Source: HGM11788 sp964654945 (GTDB lineage: Bacteria > Bacillota > Clostridia > Lachnospirales > CAG-274). Taken from it: 64,000 bases of DNA. Positions 17,019 to 25,962 of the stretch are shown here, piece by piece (position 1 is the first letter of the stretch; each line of letters starts with the position of its first letter). The translations under genes and the position numbers were made by a program. Where the stretch lies: NCBI GenBank assembly GCA_964654945.1, contig CAZZLN010000003.1, positions 24,627 through 88,626 on the forward strand. The letters are read 5' to 3'. Under the pieces are notes generated by a model that worked only from the letters and a program-made list of their open reading frames with translations, searched no databases and was not told the origin of the DNA.

Positions 17019-20000
17019 ATGGAAAAATTAGCTTTTCCAAATGTATTCAAAAATATAAATTTATCGGCTAATGTAAAAAGTATATTGAAAAATACATACG
17101 TTGGTGATGTTTCCTTTAAAGTAAATACAGCCACTATGTCATTTAGGATATTAAGTGATACTTTTTTTGATGAAAGTTGTCTTGAAGATTTAAAATCTGA
17201 TATTTATGAAAGCTTTCCGTCAATAGAAAATGTAGATATTTTTGTTAATTATCCAATGGCTGATTTATCTGATGAAGAAAAAATTGAAGCTTATCTTCCT
17301 AAGATAACAGAGAATATAAGAAAAAAAAATACACTTGCAGCAAAGCTTATTGATGAATGTGACTGGAAAATTGATGGCTCAAATATTATATTTAATGTAG
17401 ACCATAATGGTTCATATCTTTTGGAATATTTGGATATACATAATTTAATTCAGAAAATTCTCAGAACAAGACTCAATATGAATTACGGAGTTTTATTTAA
17501 AAACAAGGAATTATCTAATGAAAAGCCTGATTTTTCAAATATTGTTGATACAGTAAAAGTTCCTGAAGTATCTGACAAAGCTAAAGTGACTGCACCTGCT
17601 GTCAGTGATAAAAAATACACCAGACCCAATAAAGCTAAAAAGGTTACTGCTAATGAAATAACAGAAGAAGCACTTACAATTTCTCAGGCAATTGCTCAAA
17701 TGGGTAATTTAGTTGTAAAAGGGCAGATATTTTCCGAAGCTGAAATTGTTGAAACCAGAAGCGGCAAATGTATTGTAAAATCAGTAATAAGAGATAAAAC
17801 AGGTGCTTTATCTGTTAAAATGTTTTGTGAGCCTGATGAGTATAAATTAAAATTTAAGGCGTTTTTTAATCATAAAAAGAAGCCTTATGTTAAAATTAAA
17901 GGAAATCTTTTACCTGACAAATATGAAAATAATGAACCTGTTTTAATGATTAACAACATAACCTTTGGCACAGCACCAATTTGTAAAACCGATGATGCTG
18001 ATGTTAAAAGAGTTGAGCTTCATTTACATACAACAATGAGTATGATGGATGGTGTTACTCCTGCTGAAGAATATATTAAACGTGCATTAAAATGGGGGCA
18101 TAAAGCAATTGCAATTACTGACCATGGTGTTGTACAGGCATTTCCGGAAGCTATGCACGCTGTTGATGGAGATGAAATAAAGATTTTATACGGTTGTGAG
18201 GGGTATCTTGTAAACGATATGGGTGCAGTAGTTAAAAACAGTAAAGGGCAATCTCTTGACAGCACTTATGTTGTTTTTGATATTGAAACAACAGGCTTAA
18301 AAAAAGAAATAGATAAAATTATAGAAATTGGTGCAGTTAAGATTTCAAAGGGTAAAGTAATTGATAGATTTTCAACATTTGTAAACCCAAATATGGAAAT
18401 ATCACAGGAAATTACAAAGCTTACCGGCATTGATAATTCAATGGTCAAGGATTATGAGTCTGAAGATATAATAATACCAAAGTTTCTTGAATTTATCGGT
18501 GACAGTGTACTTGTTGCTCATAATGCTTCTTTTGATGTCAGCTTTATAAGGCAATGGGCAGCTAATCACAATATTGTAATAGATAACACTGTTGCAGATA
18601 CTGTTGAGCTTGGCAGAATTTTGCTTCCAAAGCTACATAACTTTAAGCTTGATACTATATGTGAGGCACTTAATGTTTCTTTAAAGGGACACCATAGGGC
18701 AGTCAATGATGCTGAAGCTACCGCTGAATGCTTTATTAATTTTATTGAAATGCTTAAAAACGAAGATGTATTAAATCTTGATGAAGTAAATGTTTTTGGT
18801 GCTAAAAACATTGATAAAGCCAAAATAGCAAAAAGGTATCATATAATTTTATTTGCTAAAAATCAAAGGGGAATTAAAGCTCTTTATCAGCTTGTATCTG
18901 CTGCACATATTAATTATTTTAATGTCAGAAGCGGCAAACCTCATTTTCCTAAATCAGAAATATTAAAATACAGAGATGATTTAATACTTGGCTCTGCCTG
19001 CGAAGCAGGTGATTTATATGATGCAGTTTATAACAATCTGCCTGAGGAGGACATTAAAGAAATTGTAGATTTTTATGATTATCTTGAAGTTCAGCCATTA
19101 GGAAATAATGCTTATATGATTAATAATCAGAGCAAAAACGGCAAAACGGTAAAAAGTATTGATGACCTTATTGAAATAAATAAAAAAATAATTGCATTGG
19201 GAGATAAATATAATAAACCTGTTGCAGCAACAGGTGATGTGCATTTTATGGACCCTGAAGATGCTGACTACAGAAAAATTGTTCAGATTGGAGAGGGCTT
19301 TAAGCTTGAAGATATTGAAAATCAGGCACCTCTTTACTATAGAACGACTCAGGAAATGCTTGATGAATTTTATTATATAGATCCTGAAAAGGCTTATGAA
19401 ATAGTTGTTACAAATACTAATTTGATTGCCGATATGATTGATGATGGTATTTATGCAGTTCCAAATAAAAAATGTCCGCCTGTTATTGAGGGTGCTGATG
19501 ATGAGCTAAGAGAAATAACTACAAAAAAGGCTAAGTCCATATATGGTGACCCATTGCCTAAAATAGTTGAGGACAGACTTAACAGAGAGCTTGACTCAAT
19601 TATAGGAAACGGATATGCAGTGCTTTATATAATTGCACAAAAGCTGGTTTGGGATTCAAATGCCCATGGCTATATTGTTGGCTCAAGAGGCTCTGTAGGC
19701 AGCTCTTTTGCAGCTACAATGGCGGGTATAACTGAGGTAAATCCTCTTGACCCTCATTATGTTTGTCCTAATTGTAAATACTCTGATTTTGATTCAGAAG
19801 AAGTTAAAAAGGCAGCAGGCAACTCGGGTTTCGACCTGCCTGATAAAAAGTGTCCTATATGCGGTGCAGAGCTTAATAAAGACGGACAGGCCATACCCTT
19901 TGAAACATTTCTTGGCTTTAACGGTGATAAAGAGCCTGATATAGACCTTAATTTTTCAGGTGAGGACCAGACAAGAGCACATAAATACTGTGAGGAGCTT

Positions 20001-21371
20001 TTTGGTAAAGGACACGTTTTTAAAGCAGGAACAATAGCAACTCTACAGGATAAAACTGTGTTTGGCTATGTAAAAAAATATTGTGAGGCAAAAGGCATTA
20101 CAATGACCAATGCTGAAATGAAAAAGCTTGTTGCAGGCTGTGTTGGTGTTAAACGCTCAACAGGTCAGCATCCGGGGGGTCTTGTAGTTGTGCCTGATTA
20201 TACGGATATTCATGAATTTTGTCCTATCCAGCATCCTGCAAACAAGGCTTCATCAGGCGTTACAACTACACATTTTGATTACCATAAAATTGACAGCTGC
20301 CTTTTAAAGCTTGATATGCTTGGTCATGATGTGCCTACAATACTTAGAATGTTTTATGATATTACAGGTTTTGACCCGTTAAAAGTGCCTATGAATGATA
20401 AAGAAACAATGTCGCTTTTTACAAGTCCAAAGGCACTTGGAGTTACTGAAGAACAGATACACTGCAAAACAGGTTCTCTTGGACTTCCTGAATTTGGCAC
20501 ACCTTTTGTTATTGGTATGCTTTTGGAAACTCATCCAAACTCATTTTCAGGTCTTGTTAAAATTTCAGGACTTTCACATGGTACTGATGTGTGGAATGGC
20601 AATGCACAGGTTCTTATCGAGGAGGGAACCTGTACCCTTAATGAAGTTATTCCTACACGTGATGATATAATGGTTTATCTTATATTGCATAACGTGCCTA
20701 ATAAAGAAGCATTTGATATAATGGAGCATGTAAGAAAGGGTAAAGGACTTACTCCCGATGAGGAAGCTTTAATGCGTGAGCATAATGTGCCTGACTGGTA
20801 CATAGCAAGCTGTAAAAAAATTCAATATATGTTTCCCAAAGGTCATGCTGTTGCTTACTGCACAAATACGTTTAGAATAGGATATTTTAAGATTAATTAC
20901 CCTCACGCATTTTATGCTGCATTTTTTTCAGTGAAATATGAGGATTTTGATTATGAGCTTATGTGTAATGGTATTGAGAAAGCAGAAGAATTTTATAACT
21001 ATGTTCAGTCATTAGGAAAAGAAGCAACTGATAAGGATAAAAATAAAGCTGATATTATAAAACTTGTTATAGAAATGTATGTCAGAGGTCTTGATTTTGT
21101 ACCTATTGATATTTATCAGTCAGAGGCTACAAAATTTAAGGTAGTTGAAAATGAAAAGGGTAAAAAGCTGTTAATGCCTCCTTTATGCACTATACAGGGT
21201 TTTGGTATAACTGTTGCTGAGGCTTTAATTGAGGCAAGAAAAGATGGTGAATTTGCTACTCTTGAAGATATGCAGCTAAGGACAGGCTTTGGAAAAAAGA
21301 CAATTCAGCTTTTAAAAGATGCTCATGTAGTAGATCATATAAGAGATACTGCTCAGCTTACATTATTTTAA
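17019..21371 (+). CDS. polC: DNA polymerase III alpha subunit, PolC type
   Basis: Replicative polymerase of low-GC Gram-positives with built-in proofreading. Domain order: N-terminal domain (residues 1-210), OB domain (about 225-325), first part of the PHP domain (ELHLHTTMSMMDGV then ITDHGVV), DEDD 3'-5' exonuclease inserted in PHP (VVFDIETTGL and HHRAVNDAEAT), and the polymerase core with a Cys4 zinc motif (CPNCKYSDF, CPICGAEL) and catalytic PDIDLNFSG. The start at 17019 follows AAGGTG; the earlier in-frame ATG at 16965 has no ribosome site. At 1450 aa the length is as expected. It is followed by a bidirectional terminator. Confidence 0.97.
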   Translation: MEKLAFPNVFKNINLSANVKSILKNTYVGDVSFKVNTATMSFRILSDTFFDESCLEDLKSDIYESFPSIENVDIFVNYPMADLSDEEKIEAYLPKITENIRKKNTLAAKLIDECDWKIDGSNIIFNVDHNGSYLLEYLDIHNLIQKILRTRLNMNYGVLFKNKELSNEKPDFSNIVDTVKVPEVSDKAKVTAPAVSDKKYTRPNKAKKVTANEITEEALTISQAIAQMGNLVVKGQIFSEAEIVETRSGKCIVKSVIRDKTGALSVKMFCEPDEYKLKFKAFFNHKKKPYVKIKGNLLPDKYENNEPVLMINNITFGTAPICKTDDADVKRVELHLHTTMSMMDGVTPAEEYIKRALKWGHKAIAITDHGVVQAFPEAMHAVDGDEIKILYGCEGYLVNDMGAVVKNSKGQSLDSTYVVFDIETTGLKKEIDKIIEIGAVKISKGKVIDRFSTFVNPNMEISQEITKLTGIDNSMVKDYESEDIIIPKFLEFIGDSVLVAHNASFDVSFIRQWAANHNIVIDNTVADTVELGRILLPKLHNFKLDTICEALNVSLKGHHRAVNDAEATAECFINFIEMLKNEDVLNLDEVNVFGAKNIDKAKIAKRYHIILFAKNQRGIKALYQLVSAAHINYFNVRSGKPHFPKSEILKYRDDLILGSACEAGDLYDAVYNNLPEEDIKEIVDFYDYLEVQPLGNNAYMINNQSKNGKTVKSIDDLIEINKKIIALGDKYNKPVAATGDVHFMDPEDADYRKIVQIGEGFKLEDIENQAPLYYRTTQEMLDEFYYIDPEKAYEIVVTNTNLIADMIDDGIYAVPNKKCPPVIEGADDELREITTKKAKSIYGDPLPKIVEDRLNRELDSIIGNGYAVLYIIAQKLVWDSNAHGYIVGSRGSVGSSFAATMAGITEVNPLDPHYVCPNCKYSDFDSEEVKKAAGNSGFDLPDKKCPICGAELNKDGQAIPFETFLGFNGDKEPDIDLNFSGEDQTRAHKYCEELFGKGHVFKAGTIATLQDKTVFGYVKKYCEAKGITMTNAEMKKLVAGCVGVKRSTGQHPGGLVVVPDYTDIHEFCPIQHPANKASSGVTTTHFDYHKIDSCLLKLDMLGHDVPTILRMFYDITGFDPLKVPMNDKETMSLFTSPKALGVTEEQIHCKTGSLGLPEFGTPFVIGMLLETHPNSFSGLVKISGLSHGTDVWNGNAQVLIEEGTCTLNEVIPTRDDIMVYLILHNVPNKEAFDIMEHVRKGKGLTPDEEALMREHNVPDWYIASCKKIQYMFPKGHAVAYCTNTFRIGYFKINYPHAFYAAFFSVKYEDFDYELMCNGIEKAEEFYNYVQSLGKEATDKDKNKADIIKLVIEMYVRGLDFVPIDIYQSEATKFKVVENEKGKKLLMPPLCTIQGFGITVAEALIEARKDGEFATLEDMQLRTGFGKKTIQLLKDAHVVDHIRDTAQLTLF

Positions 21372-21408
21372 AAAAGCATCATTGCTTAAACAGCAGTGGT
21401 GCTTTTAA
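21371..21408. terminator. Bidirectional terminator between polC and a convergent small gene
   Basis: Stem AAAAGCATCATTGC / GCAGTGGTGCTTTT (G-U tolerant) with a 7-base loop; T-rich on the plus side and A-rich upstream, so it could serve both converging genes. Confidence 0.75.
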
Positions 21409-21414
21409 TATTTG

Positions 21415-21648
21415 TTATGAAATTGAATTGGCATAGTCAATACCTTTATCTGTCAATGACATTCTTGTTTTTTTATCTGATTGAAAAATTACATTGACAT
21501 ATCCGGCTTCTTCAAGTTTTTTAATTGCTTCTTTATAGCTCTGTATTTTATTAATATTTTCTGTTTTATATTGAAAACTGTAGCTGTCGCCGCCTGTTAA
21601 ATATGATTGATATAATCTGTCAAAAATTAATTCTTGGGTTTTATCCAT
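21415..21648 (-). CDS. Small protein, possibly winged helix (77 aa)
   Basis: Hypothetical protein. The sequence is mostly helical and ends with a pattern reminiscent of winged-helix domains: KKLEEAGYVNVIFQSD followed by KTRMSLTDKGIDYANSI, where the wing strand precedes a final helix. The start at 21648 follows GAGGTGC; the in-frame GTG at 21657 lies within that ribosome site. No partner gene is on the same strand nearby. DNA binding is only inferred from fold-like features. Confidence 0.55.
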   Translation of the reverse strand: MDKTQELIFDRLYQSYLTGGDSYSFQYKTENINKIQSYKEAIKKLEEAGYVNVIFQSDKKTRMSLTDKGIDYANSIS

Positions 21649-21793
21649 TGTCAGCACCTCTTAAATATTTTTATTAACTATAGTATACAATTTATTTAAG
21701 AAAAAATCAAGGCAGTAAAAGTAATATATAATTTATGTATAATTTCTAAATAATTCCTAAAAATATATTTATAAAATTTTTGGAGGTTATTTT

Positions 21794-22381
21794 ATGGATT
21801 TTAAAAACAGTACAACAAAAGAAAATCTTATGAGAGCTTTTGCGGGAGAAAGTCAGGCAAGAAACAGATATGTATTTAGTGCTGAAAAGGCTGAAAACTC
21901 AAATCTGTATGTAGTTTCTGCAATATTCAGATTTACTGCTGTTCAGGAACAGGCTCATGCAAAGGCGTTTTATGAAAAGCTTACTGAACTTGCAGATCAA
22001 AATATTTCAATTGACGGCAATTATCCGATAAATATATATGAAGATGTTGTTAAAATGCTCAGAGCTGCTCAGCACAACGAATTTCAGGAATATGAGTGTG
22101 ATTATAAAAAATTCAGTGAAATAGCAAGAGAGGAGGGCTTTATGGATATTTCAGCTCTCTTTAAGAATATTGCAGAAGTAGAAAAAACACATGGAGAAAG
22201 ATTTGGCAGAATTGCAGATTTACTTGAACAGGATAAGTTATTTATTTCTGATACTCAAACACAATGGGTTTGTTTAAACTGCGGATATACTTCCGTTAAT
22301 AATAAGGCACCTGAGAGATGCCCTGTTTGCAATGTAAATAAAGGATATTTTTTAAGAATTGAAATGTATCCCTATATTTAA
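21794..22381 (+). CDS. rbr: Rubrerythrin
   Basis: Diiron peroxidase that reduces hydrogen peroxide in anaerobes. The ferritin-like four-helix domain starts NLMRAFAGESQARNRY and has the expected Glu ligands in EQAHAKAF and VEKTHGERF. A C-terminal rubredoxin domain has paired cysteines, CLNCGY and CPVCN. At 195 aa it is of normal length. It is followed by a hairpin shared with a convergent reverse-rubrerythrin gene. It lacks the PerR-box-like sequence seen upstream of the other two rubrerythrins here. Confidence 0.93.
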   Translation: MDFKNSTTKENLMRAFAGESQARNRYVFSAEKAENSNLYVVSAIFRFTAVQEQAHAKAFYEKLTELADQNISIDGNYPINIYEDVVKMLRAAQHNEFQEYECDYKKFSEIAREEGFMDISALFKNIAEVEKTHGERFGRIADLLEQDKLFISDTQTQWVCLNCGYTSVNNKAPERCPVCNVNKGYFLRIEMYPYI

Positions 22382-22395
22382 TTTAAAATTAAATA

Positions 22396-22425
22396 GCTGC
22401 TGCAAAATTACGAAATTGCAGCAGC
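22396..22425. terminator. Hairpin between convergent rubrerythrin genes
   Basis: Perfect 10-bp stem GCTGCTGCAA / TTGCAGCAGC with a 10-base loop. The T-rich tract follows on the minus-strand side, so it mainly terminates the reverse rubrerythrin but lies downstream of both genes. Confidence 0.75.
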
Positions 22426-22442
22426 CTGAATATGTTTAAATA

Positions 22443-22985
22443 TTAGTTGAAATATCTTTTAAGTAAGCCCTGAAATGCACAACCATGTCTTGCTTCATCC
22501 TTAGCCATTTCATGAACTGTATCATGAATTGCATCAAGGTTAAGAGCTTTAGCCTTTTTAGCTAAATCTAATTTACCGGCAGTTGCACCATGTTCAGCGG
22601 CAACTCTTAATTCAAGATTTTTCTTAGTAGAAGAAGTAACAACCTCACCTAATAATTCTGCAAACTTAGCAGCGTGTTCAGCTTCTTCAAAAGCAATTCT
22701 CTTATAAGCCTCTGCAACCTCAGGATAACCCTCTCTGTCTGCTACACGACTCATAGCAAGATACATACCAACTTCAGTACATTCGCCTGTAAAGTTTTCC
22801 TGTAAACCTGAATAGATTTCAGGGTCAACACCTTCAGCTACACCAACTCTATGTTCATCAGCAAATACTAAGTCACCGGACTGTTCAATAAACTTAGAAG
22901 CAGGAGCCTTACAGATAGGACAGACTTCAGGAGCCTCAGGACCTTCATGAACATAACCGCAAATCATACATACAAATTTTTTCAT
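22443..22985 (-). CDS. Reverse rubrerythrin (rubredoxin-first NADH peroxidase type)
   Basis: The domain order is inverted relative to classic rubrerythrin: an N-terminal rubredoxin domain (Cys6, Cys9, Cys22, Cys25) precedes the ferritin-like diiron domain, with Glu/His ligands in FEEAEHAAKF and KDEARHG. Proteins of this type in Clostridium are strongly induced by oxygen and peroxide and act with NADH:rubredoxin oxidoreductases. The length is 180 aa. GGAGG precedes the start. A PerR-like palindrome lies in its promoter region, so peroxide-responsive control is likely. Confidence 0.92.
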   Translation of the reverse strand: MKKFVCMICGYVHEGPEAPEVCPICKAPASKFIEQSGDLVFADEHRVGVAEGVDPEIYSGLQENFTGECTEVGMYLAMSRVADREGYPEVAEAYKRIAFEEAEHAAKFAELLGEVVTSSTKKNLELRVAAEHGATAGKLDLAKKAKALNLDAIHDTVHEMAKDEARHGCAFQGLLKRYFN

Positions 22986-23007
22986 AATTATTAAACCTCC
23001 ATATAAT

Positions 23008-23026
23008 TGATAATTATTATTAATTA
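23008..23026 (-). promoter_or_regulatory. PerR-box-like operator upstream of reverse rubrerythrin
   Basis: TGATAAT-T-ATTATTA (23008-23022) matches 12 of the 14 fixed positions of the PerR consensus TTATAATNATTATAA. The 17-mer starting at 23010 recurs exactly upstream of the rubrerythrin that starts at 50682. It overlaps AT-rich promoter sequence. Confidence 0.6.
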
Positions 23027-23142
23027 TATATACATTATAACATATTAAGCTCTTTTGTCAATAGTTTTTTTCTTAATATTTACCCCTAATTATTGAATTG
23101 TTTTAAGCTTTGTGTTAAAATATTTATGAGGGAGTGGATAAT

Positions 23143-23934
23143 ATGAGTTTTCTTGATTGGAAAACCGAACTTTTACCTTTTGAAAAAGCGGTTGATGAGT
23201 TAATTGTAAAATTTAACGGAATAAAAAGTGAATATTTTATTTTAGAAAATACGTCGCCTATTGAACAGGTTGAGGGCAGACTTAAATCTGTTGCCAGCAT
23301 TATTGAAAAAGCAAATAAAAGAAGAATACCATTAGATAAGGCACTGACTACTCTTGAAGATATAGCCGGAATAAGAATTATTTGCAGATTTGTGCAGGAT
23401 ATTGATAAAGTAGTTGAAATTATCAGAAAAAGAGCAAATTATGATATGAAAATTCTTCAGGAAGAGGATTACATAAATAATGTTAAGCAAAGCGGTTACA
23501 GAAGCTATCATATGACTATTGAGTATAATGTAATTATGAATAATGAAGCTTTTCCTGTAAAATGTGAAATTCAAATTCGCACCCTTGCTATGGATTTTTG
23601 GGCTAAAATTGAACATTCAATGAGGTATAAATATAATGGCAAGGTTCCTGATGATATAAAAAAGAGATTACATTCATGTTCTGAAGCAGCATTTAATCTG
23701 GATATGGAAATGTCAAGAATACGTCAGGATTTAATTGAAGCAAGAGATTTAATATCTGACAGAGATAATATTGTGGACGCAATTATTGCCAATATTCATA
23801 AATTGTCATTACATATTTCTATGGAAGAAATGAGTGAATTTAATTATCAATTTCTTGAATTATATCAGGAGGGAAATATTGATAAGCTTTCAGAGTTTAA
23901 TGCCCAGCTTGAAGATTTGAATGGGGAGTATTAG
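23143..23934 (+). CDS. Small alarmone synthetase-like GTP pyrophosphokinase (RelA/SpoT domain)
   Basis: Stand-alone (p)ppGpp synthetase domain; transfers pyrophosphate from ATP to GDP/GTP in the cytoplasm. No hydrolase, TGS or ACT domain is present. Motifs seen: RLKSVASIIEKA (ATP-binding), DIAGIRIICRF, SGYRSYHM (G-loop), CEIQIRT and WAKIEHSMRYK. At 263 aa it is longer than RelQ/RelP (about 210 aa) because of a C-terminal helical extension. The start at 23143 follows GAGGGAG; the GTG at 23134 overlaps that ribosome site. The phosphoesterase and cyclophilin genes follow closely. Confidence 0.88.
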   Translation: MSFLDWKTELLPFEKAVDELIVKFNGIKSEYFILENTSPIEQVEGRLKSVASIIEKANKRRIPLDKALTTLEDIAGIRIICRFVQDIDKVVEIIRKRANYDMKILQEEDYINNVKQSGYRSYHMTIEYNVIMNNEAFPVKCEIQIRTLAMDFWAKIEHSMRYKYNGKVPDDIKKRLHSCSEAAFNLDMEMSRIRQDLIEARDLISDRDNIVDAIIANIHKLSLHISMEEMSEFNYQFLELYQEGNIDKLSEFNAQLEDLNGEY

Positions 23935-23937
23935 CAT

Positions 23938-24627
23938 ATGTCTTTATTTGCAATTTCAGATTTACATTTAAGTGCCTTCAAACCAAAGCCTATGGATATT
24001 TTTGATGAAATATGGAAAAACCATACAGAAAAGATACTCTTTAACTGGAATAATATTGTGCTTGATGACGATTTTGTGCTTGTACCGGGTGATTTAACTT
24101 GGGGGAAAAATTTAACAGAAGCAAAGCCTGATCTTGATTTTATATCTGAATTAAAAGGCAGTAAAATATTTATTCAGGGAAATCACGATTATTTTTGGAA
24201 TTCAACTCAAAGGCTAAATTCAATGTATAATAATATGTATTTTGTAAAAAATTCATATTTTGTGTATGATAATGTTGCAATATGCGGTACAAGAGGTTGG
24301 GTGTGCCCCAATGATTCAAGATATACTCAGCACGATGAAAAAATTTATTTAAGAGAAGCAGGCAGATTGAAAAAATCAATTGAATTGGCATTAAAAAATG
24401 GATATTCAAAAATTATTGTTGCAACACATTTTCCGCCTACAAATGATAAAAAGGAAAATTCTCTGTTTGTAGATATACTAAAAGAATATAATATTAAAAA
24501 TGTTATTTATGGTCATCTTCATGGAAAAGATAAATATAATAGCAGTTTTCTGGGAAATGTAGACGGCATAAATTATAAATTAGTATCGGCTGATTATCTT
24601 AATTTCAGCCCTGTTAAAATTATGTAA
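23938..24627 (+). CDS. Calcineurin-like metallophosphoesterase
   Basis: Two-metal phosphohydrolase, probably cytoplasmic, with unknown substrate. Metal-ligand motifs in order: DLHLS, GDLTWG, GNHDYFW, THFPP and YGHLHG. The 229-aa length and motif spacing fit the COG1768 group of predicted phosphohydrolases. It starts four bases after the alarmone synthetase stop, so it is co-translated. A role in nucleotide or alarmone turnover is an inference from position only. Confidence 0.85.
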   Translation: MSLFAISDLHLSAFKPKPMDIFDEIWKNHTEKILFNWNNIVLDDDFVLVPGDLTWGKNLTEAKPDLDFISELKGSKIFIQGNHDYFWNSTQRLNSMYNNMYFVKNSYFVYDNVAICGTRGWVCPNDSRYTQHDEKIYLREAGRLKKSIELALKNGYSKIIVATHFPPTNDKKENSLFVDILKEYNIKNVIYGHLHGKDKYNSSFLGNVDGINYKLVSADYLNFSPVKIM

Positions 24628-24638
24628 GGAGAAAAATT

Positions 24639-25160
24639 ATGAGTAAAAACCCAATTGTAACATTTGAAATGGCAACAGGAGATATAATTAAGGTTGAATT
24701 ATATCCTGATATTGCACCTAATACAGTTAATAACTTTATAAGTCTTGTAAATCATGGCTTTTATGATGGACTCATTTTCCACAGAGTAATAAAAAATTTT
24801 ATGATTCAGGGCGGTTGTCCTGAGGGTACAGGTATGGGTGGTCCCGGCTACAGTATTAAAGGTGAATTTGCTTTAAACGGATTTGAAAATAATTTAAAAC
24901 ACACAGAAGGTGTTATTTCAATGGCAAGAAGTTCTATGCCAAATTCAGCAGGTTCCCAGTTTTTTATAATGCACAAAGCCTCTCCTCATCTTGACGGCTC
25001 ATATGCAGCCTTTGGAAAGGTAACAGAGGGTATTGATGTTGTAAATAAAATTGCTGAAACAGCGACTGATTATTCTGACCGACCTTATGAAGATCAGGTT
25101 ATGAAAAAAGTAACAGTTGAAACCTTTGGTGAAACCTATCCTGAGCCTGAAACCTTTTAA
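24639..25160 (+). CDS. Peptidyl-prolyl cis-trans isomerase, cyclophilin type
   Basis: Cytoplasmic proline isomerase (no signal peptide). Core motifs: GLIFHRVIKNFMIQGG, the SMARSSMPNSAGSQFFI segment and LDGSYAAFGKV. The catalytic Arg (HRVI) and the cyclosporin-pocket Phe and Gln are conserved. Length 173 aa. It is preceded by AAGGAGA and placed 11 bp after the phosphoesterase gene. A terminator follows. Confidence 0.94.
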   Translation: MSKNPIVTFEMATGDIIKVELYPDIAPNTVNNFISLVNHGFYDGLIFHRVIKNFMIQGGCPEGTGMGGPGYSIKGEFALNGFENNLKHTEGVISMARSSMPNSAGSQFFIMHKASPHLDGSYAAFGKVTEGIDVVNKIAETATDYSDRPYEDQVMKKVTVETFGETYPEPETF

Positions 25161-25216
25161 TTCTAATTTTATTTTAATGTTAAATTAATTTTTGTTTAAG
25201 CATTATGTTGTATTAT

Positions 25217-25252
25217 AAACCACAGATAAATAATGTGTCTGTGGTTTATTTA
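25217..25252 (+). terminator. Terminator before two-component system
   Basis: Perfect 10-bp stem AAACCACAGA / TCTGTGGTTT followed by TATTTAATATTT. It ends the alarmone synthetase-cyclophilin unit. Confidence 0.75.
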
Positions 25253-25272
25253 ATATTTAATAGGAGGTTATT

Positions 25273-25962
25273 ATGGAAGTAAAAAATAAAATACTTATTA
25301 TTGAAGATGAAACAAAACTTGCGAGATTTGTTGAACTTGAATTAACACATGAGGGCTATGATGTTGTTGTTGCTAATGACGGCAGAACAGGTGTTGAATA
25401 TTTTTTTGAACATAATCCCGATATAATTTTGCTTGATTTAATGCTTCCTCAGTTAAATGGTATTGAAGTATGCAGAAGAATACGAAAAGAATCTGATATT
25501 CCGATTATTATGCTTACTGCAAAGGGAGAAGTAATGGATAAAGTAGTAGGTCTTGACAGTGGAGCAGATGACTATATGACAAAGCCCTTTGCCATTGAGG
25601 AACTCCTTGCAAGAATAAGGGTTGCTCTTAGAAGAAATACAGAAAACACAACTCTGAATAAAGATATTCTTAAATTAAAAAATATGGAAATAAACACTGC
25701 CGGCAGAATTGTAACTGTTGATGGCACTGAAATTGAATTGACAAAAAGAGAATACGAACTGTTGGTTTATCTTGTTGAGAACAAAAATATTGTTTTAACC
25801 AGAGAACAGATATTAAATAAAGTATGGGGTTATGATTATGTTGGTGAAACAAATGTTGTAGACGTTTATGTCAGATATTTAAGAACAAAAATTGATGATA
25901 AGTTTAATATTAAGTTTATACATACAATAAGAGGTGTTGGGTATTTTGCTAAAGATGAATAA
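25273..25962 (+). CDS. OmpR/PhoB-family response regulator
   Basis: DNA-binding response regulator. The receiver domain has acidic residues near E11/D12, phospho-acceptor D55 (LLDLMLP) and the conserved Lys in MTKPF. A C-terminal winged helix carries VDGTEIELTKREYELLVYL and the GVGYFAKD end. Length 229 aa is normal. AGGAGG is upstream. It overlaps its cognate histidine kinase. The signal and targets are not apparent; the genes downstream are a cobalamin/vitamin-type ECF ATPase and T component, with their own promoter. Confidence 0.94.
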   Translation: MEVKNKILIIEDETKLARFVELELTHEGYDVVVANDGRTGVEYFFEHNPDIILLDLMLPQLNGIEVCRRIRKESDIPIIMLTAKGEVMDKVVGLDSGADDYMTKPFAIEELLARIRVALRRNTENTTLNKDILKLKNMEINTAGRIVTVDGTEIELTKREYELLVYLVENKNIVLTREQILNKVWGYDYVGETNVVDVYVRYLRTKIDDKFNIKFIHTIRGVGYFAKDE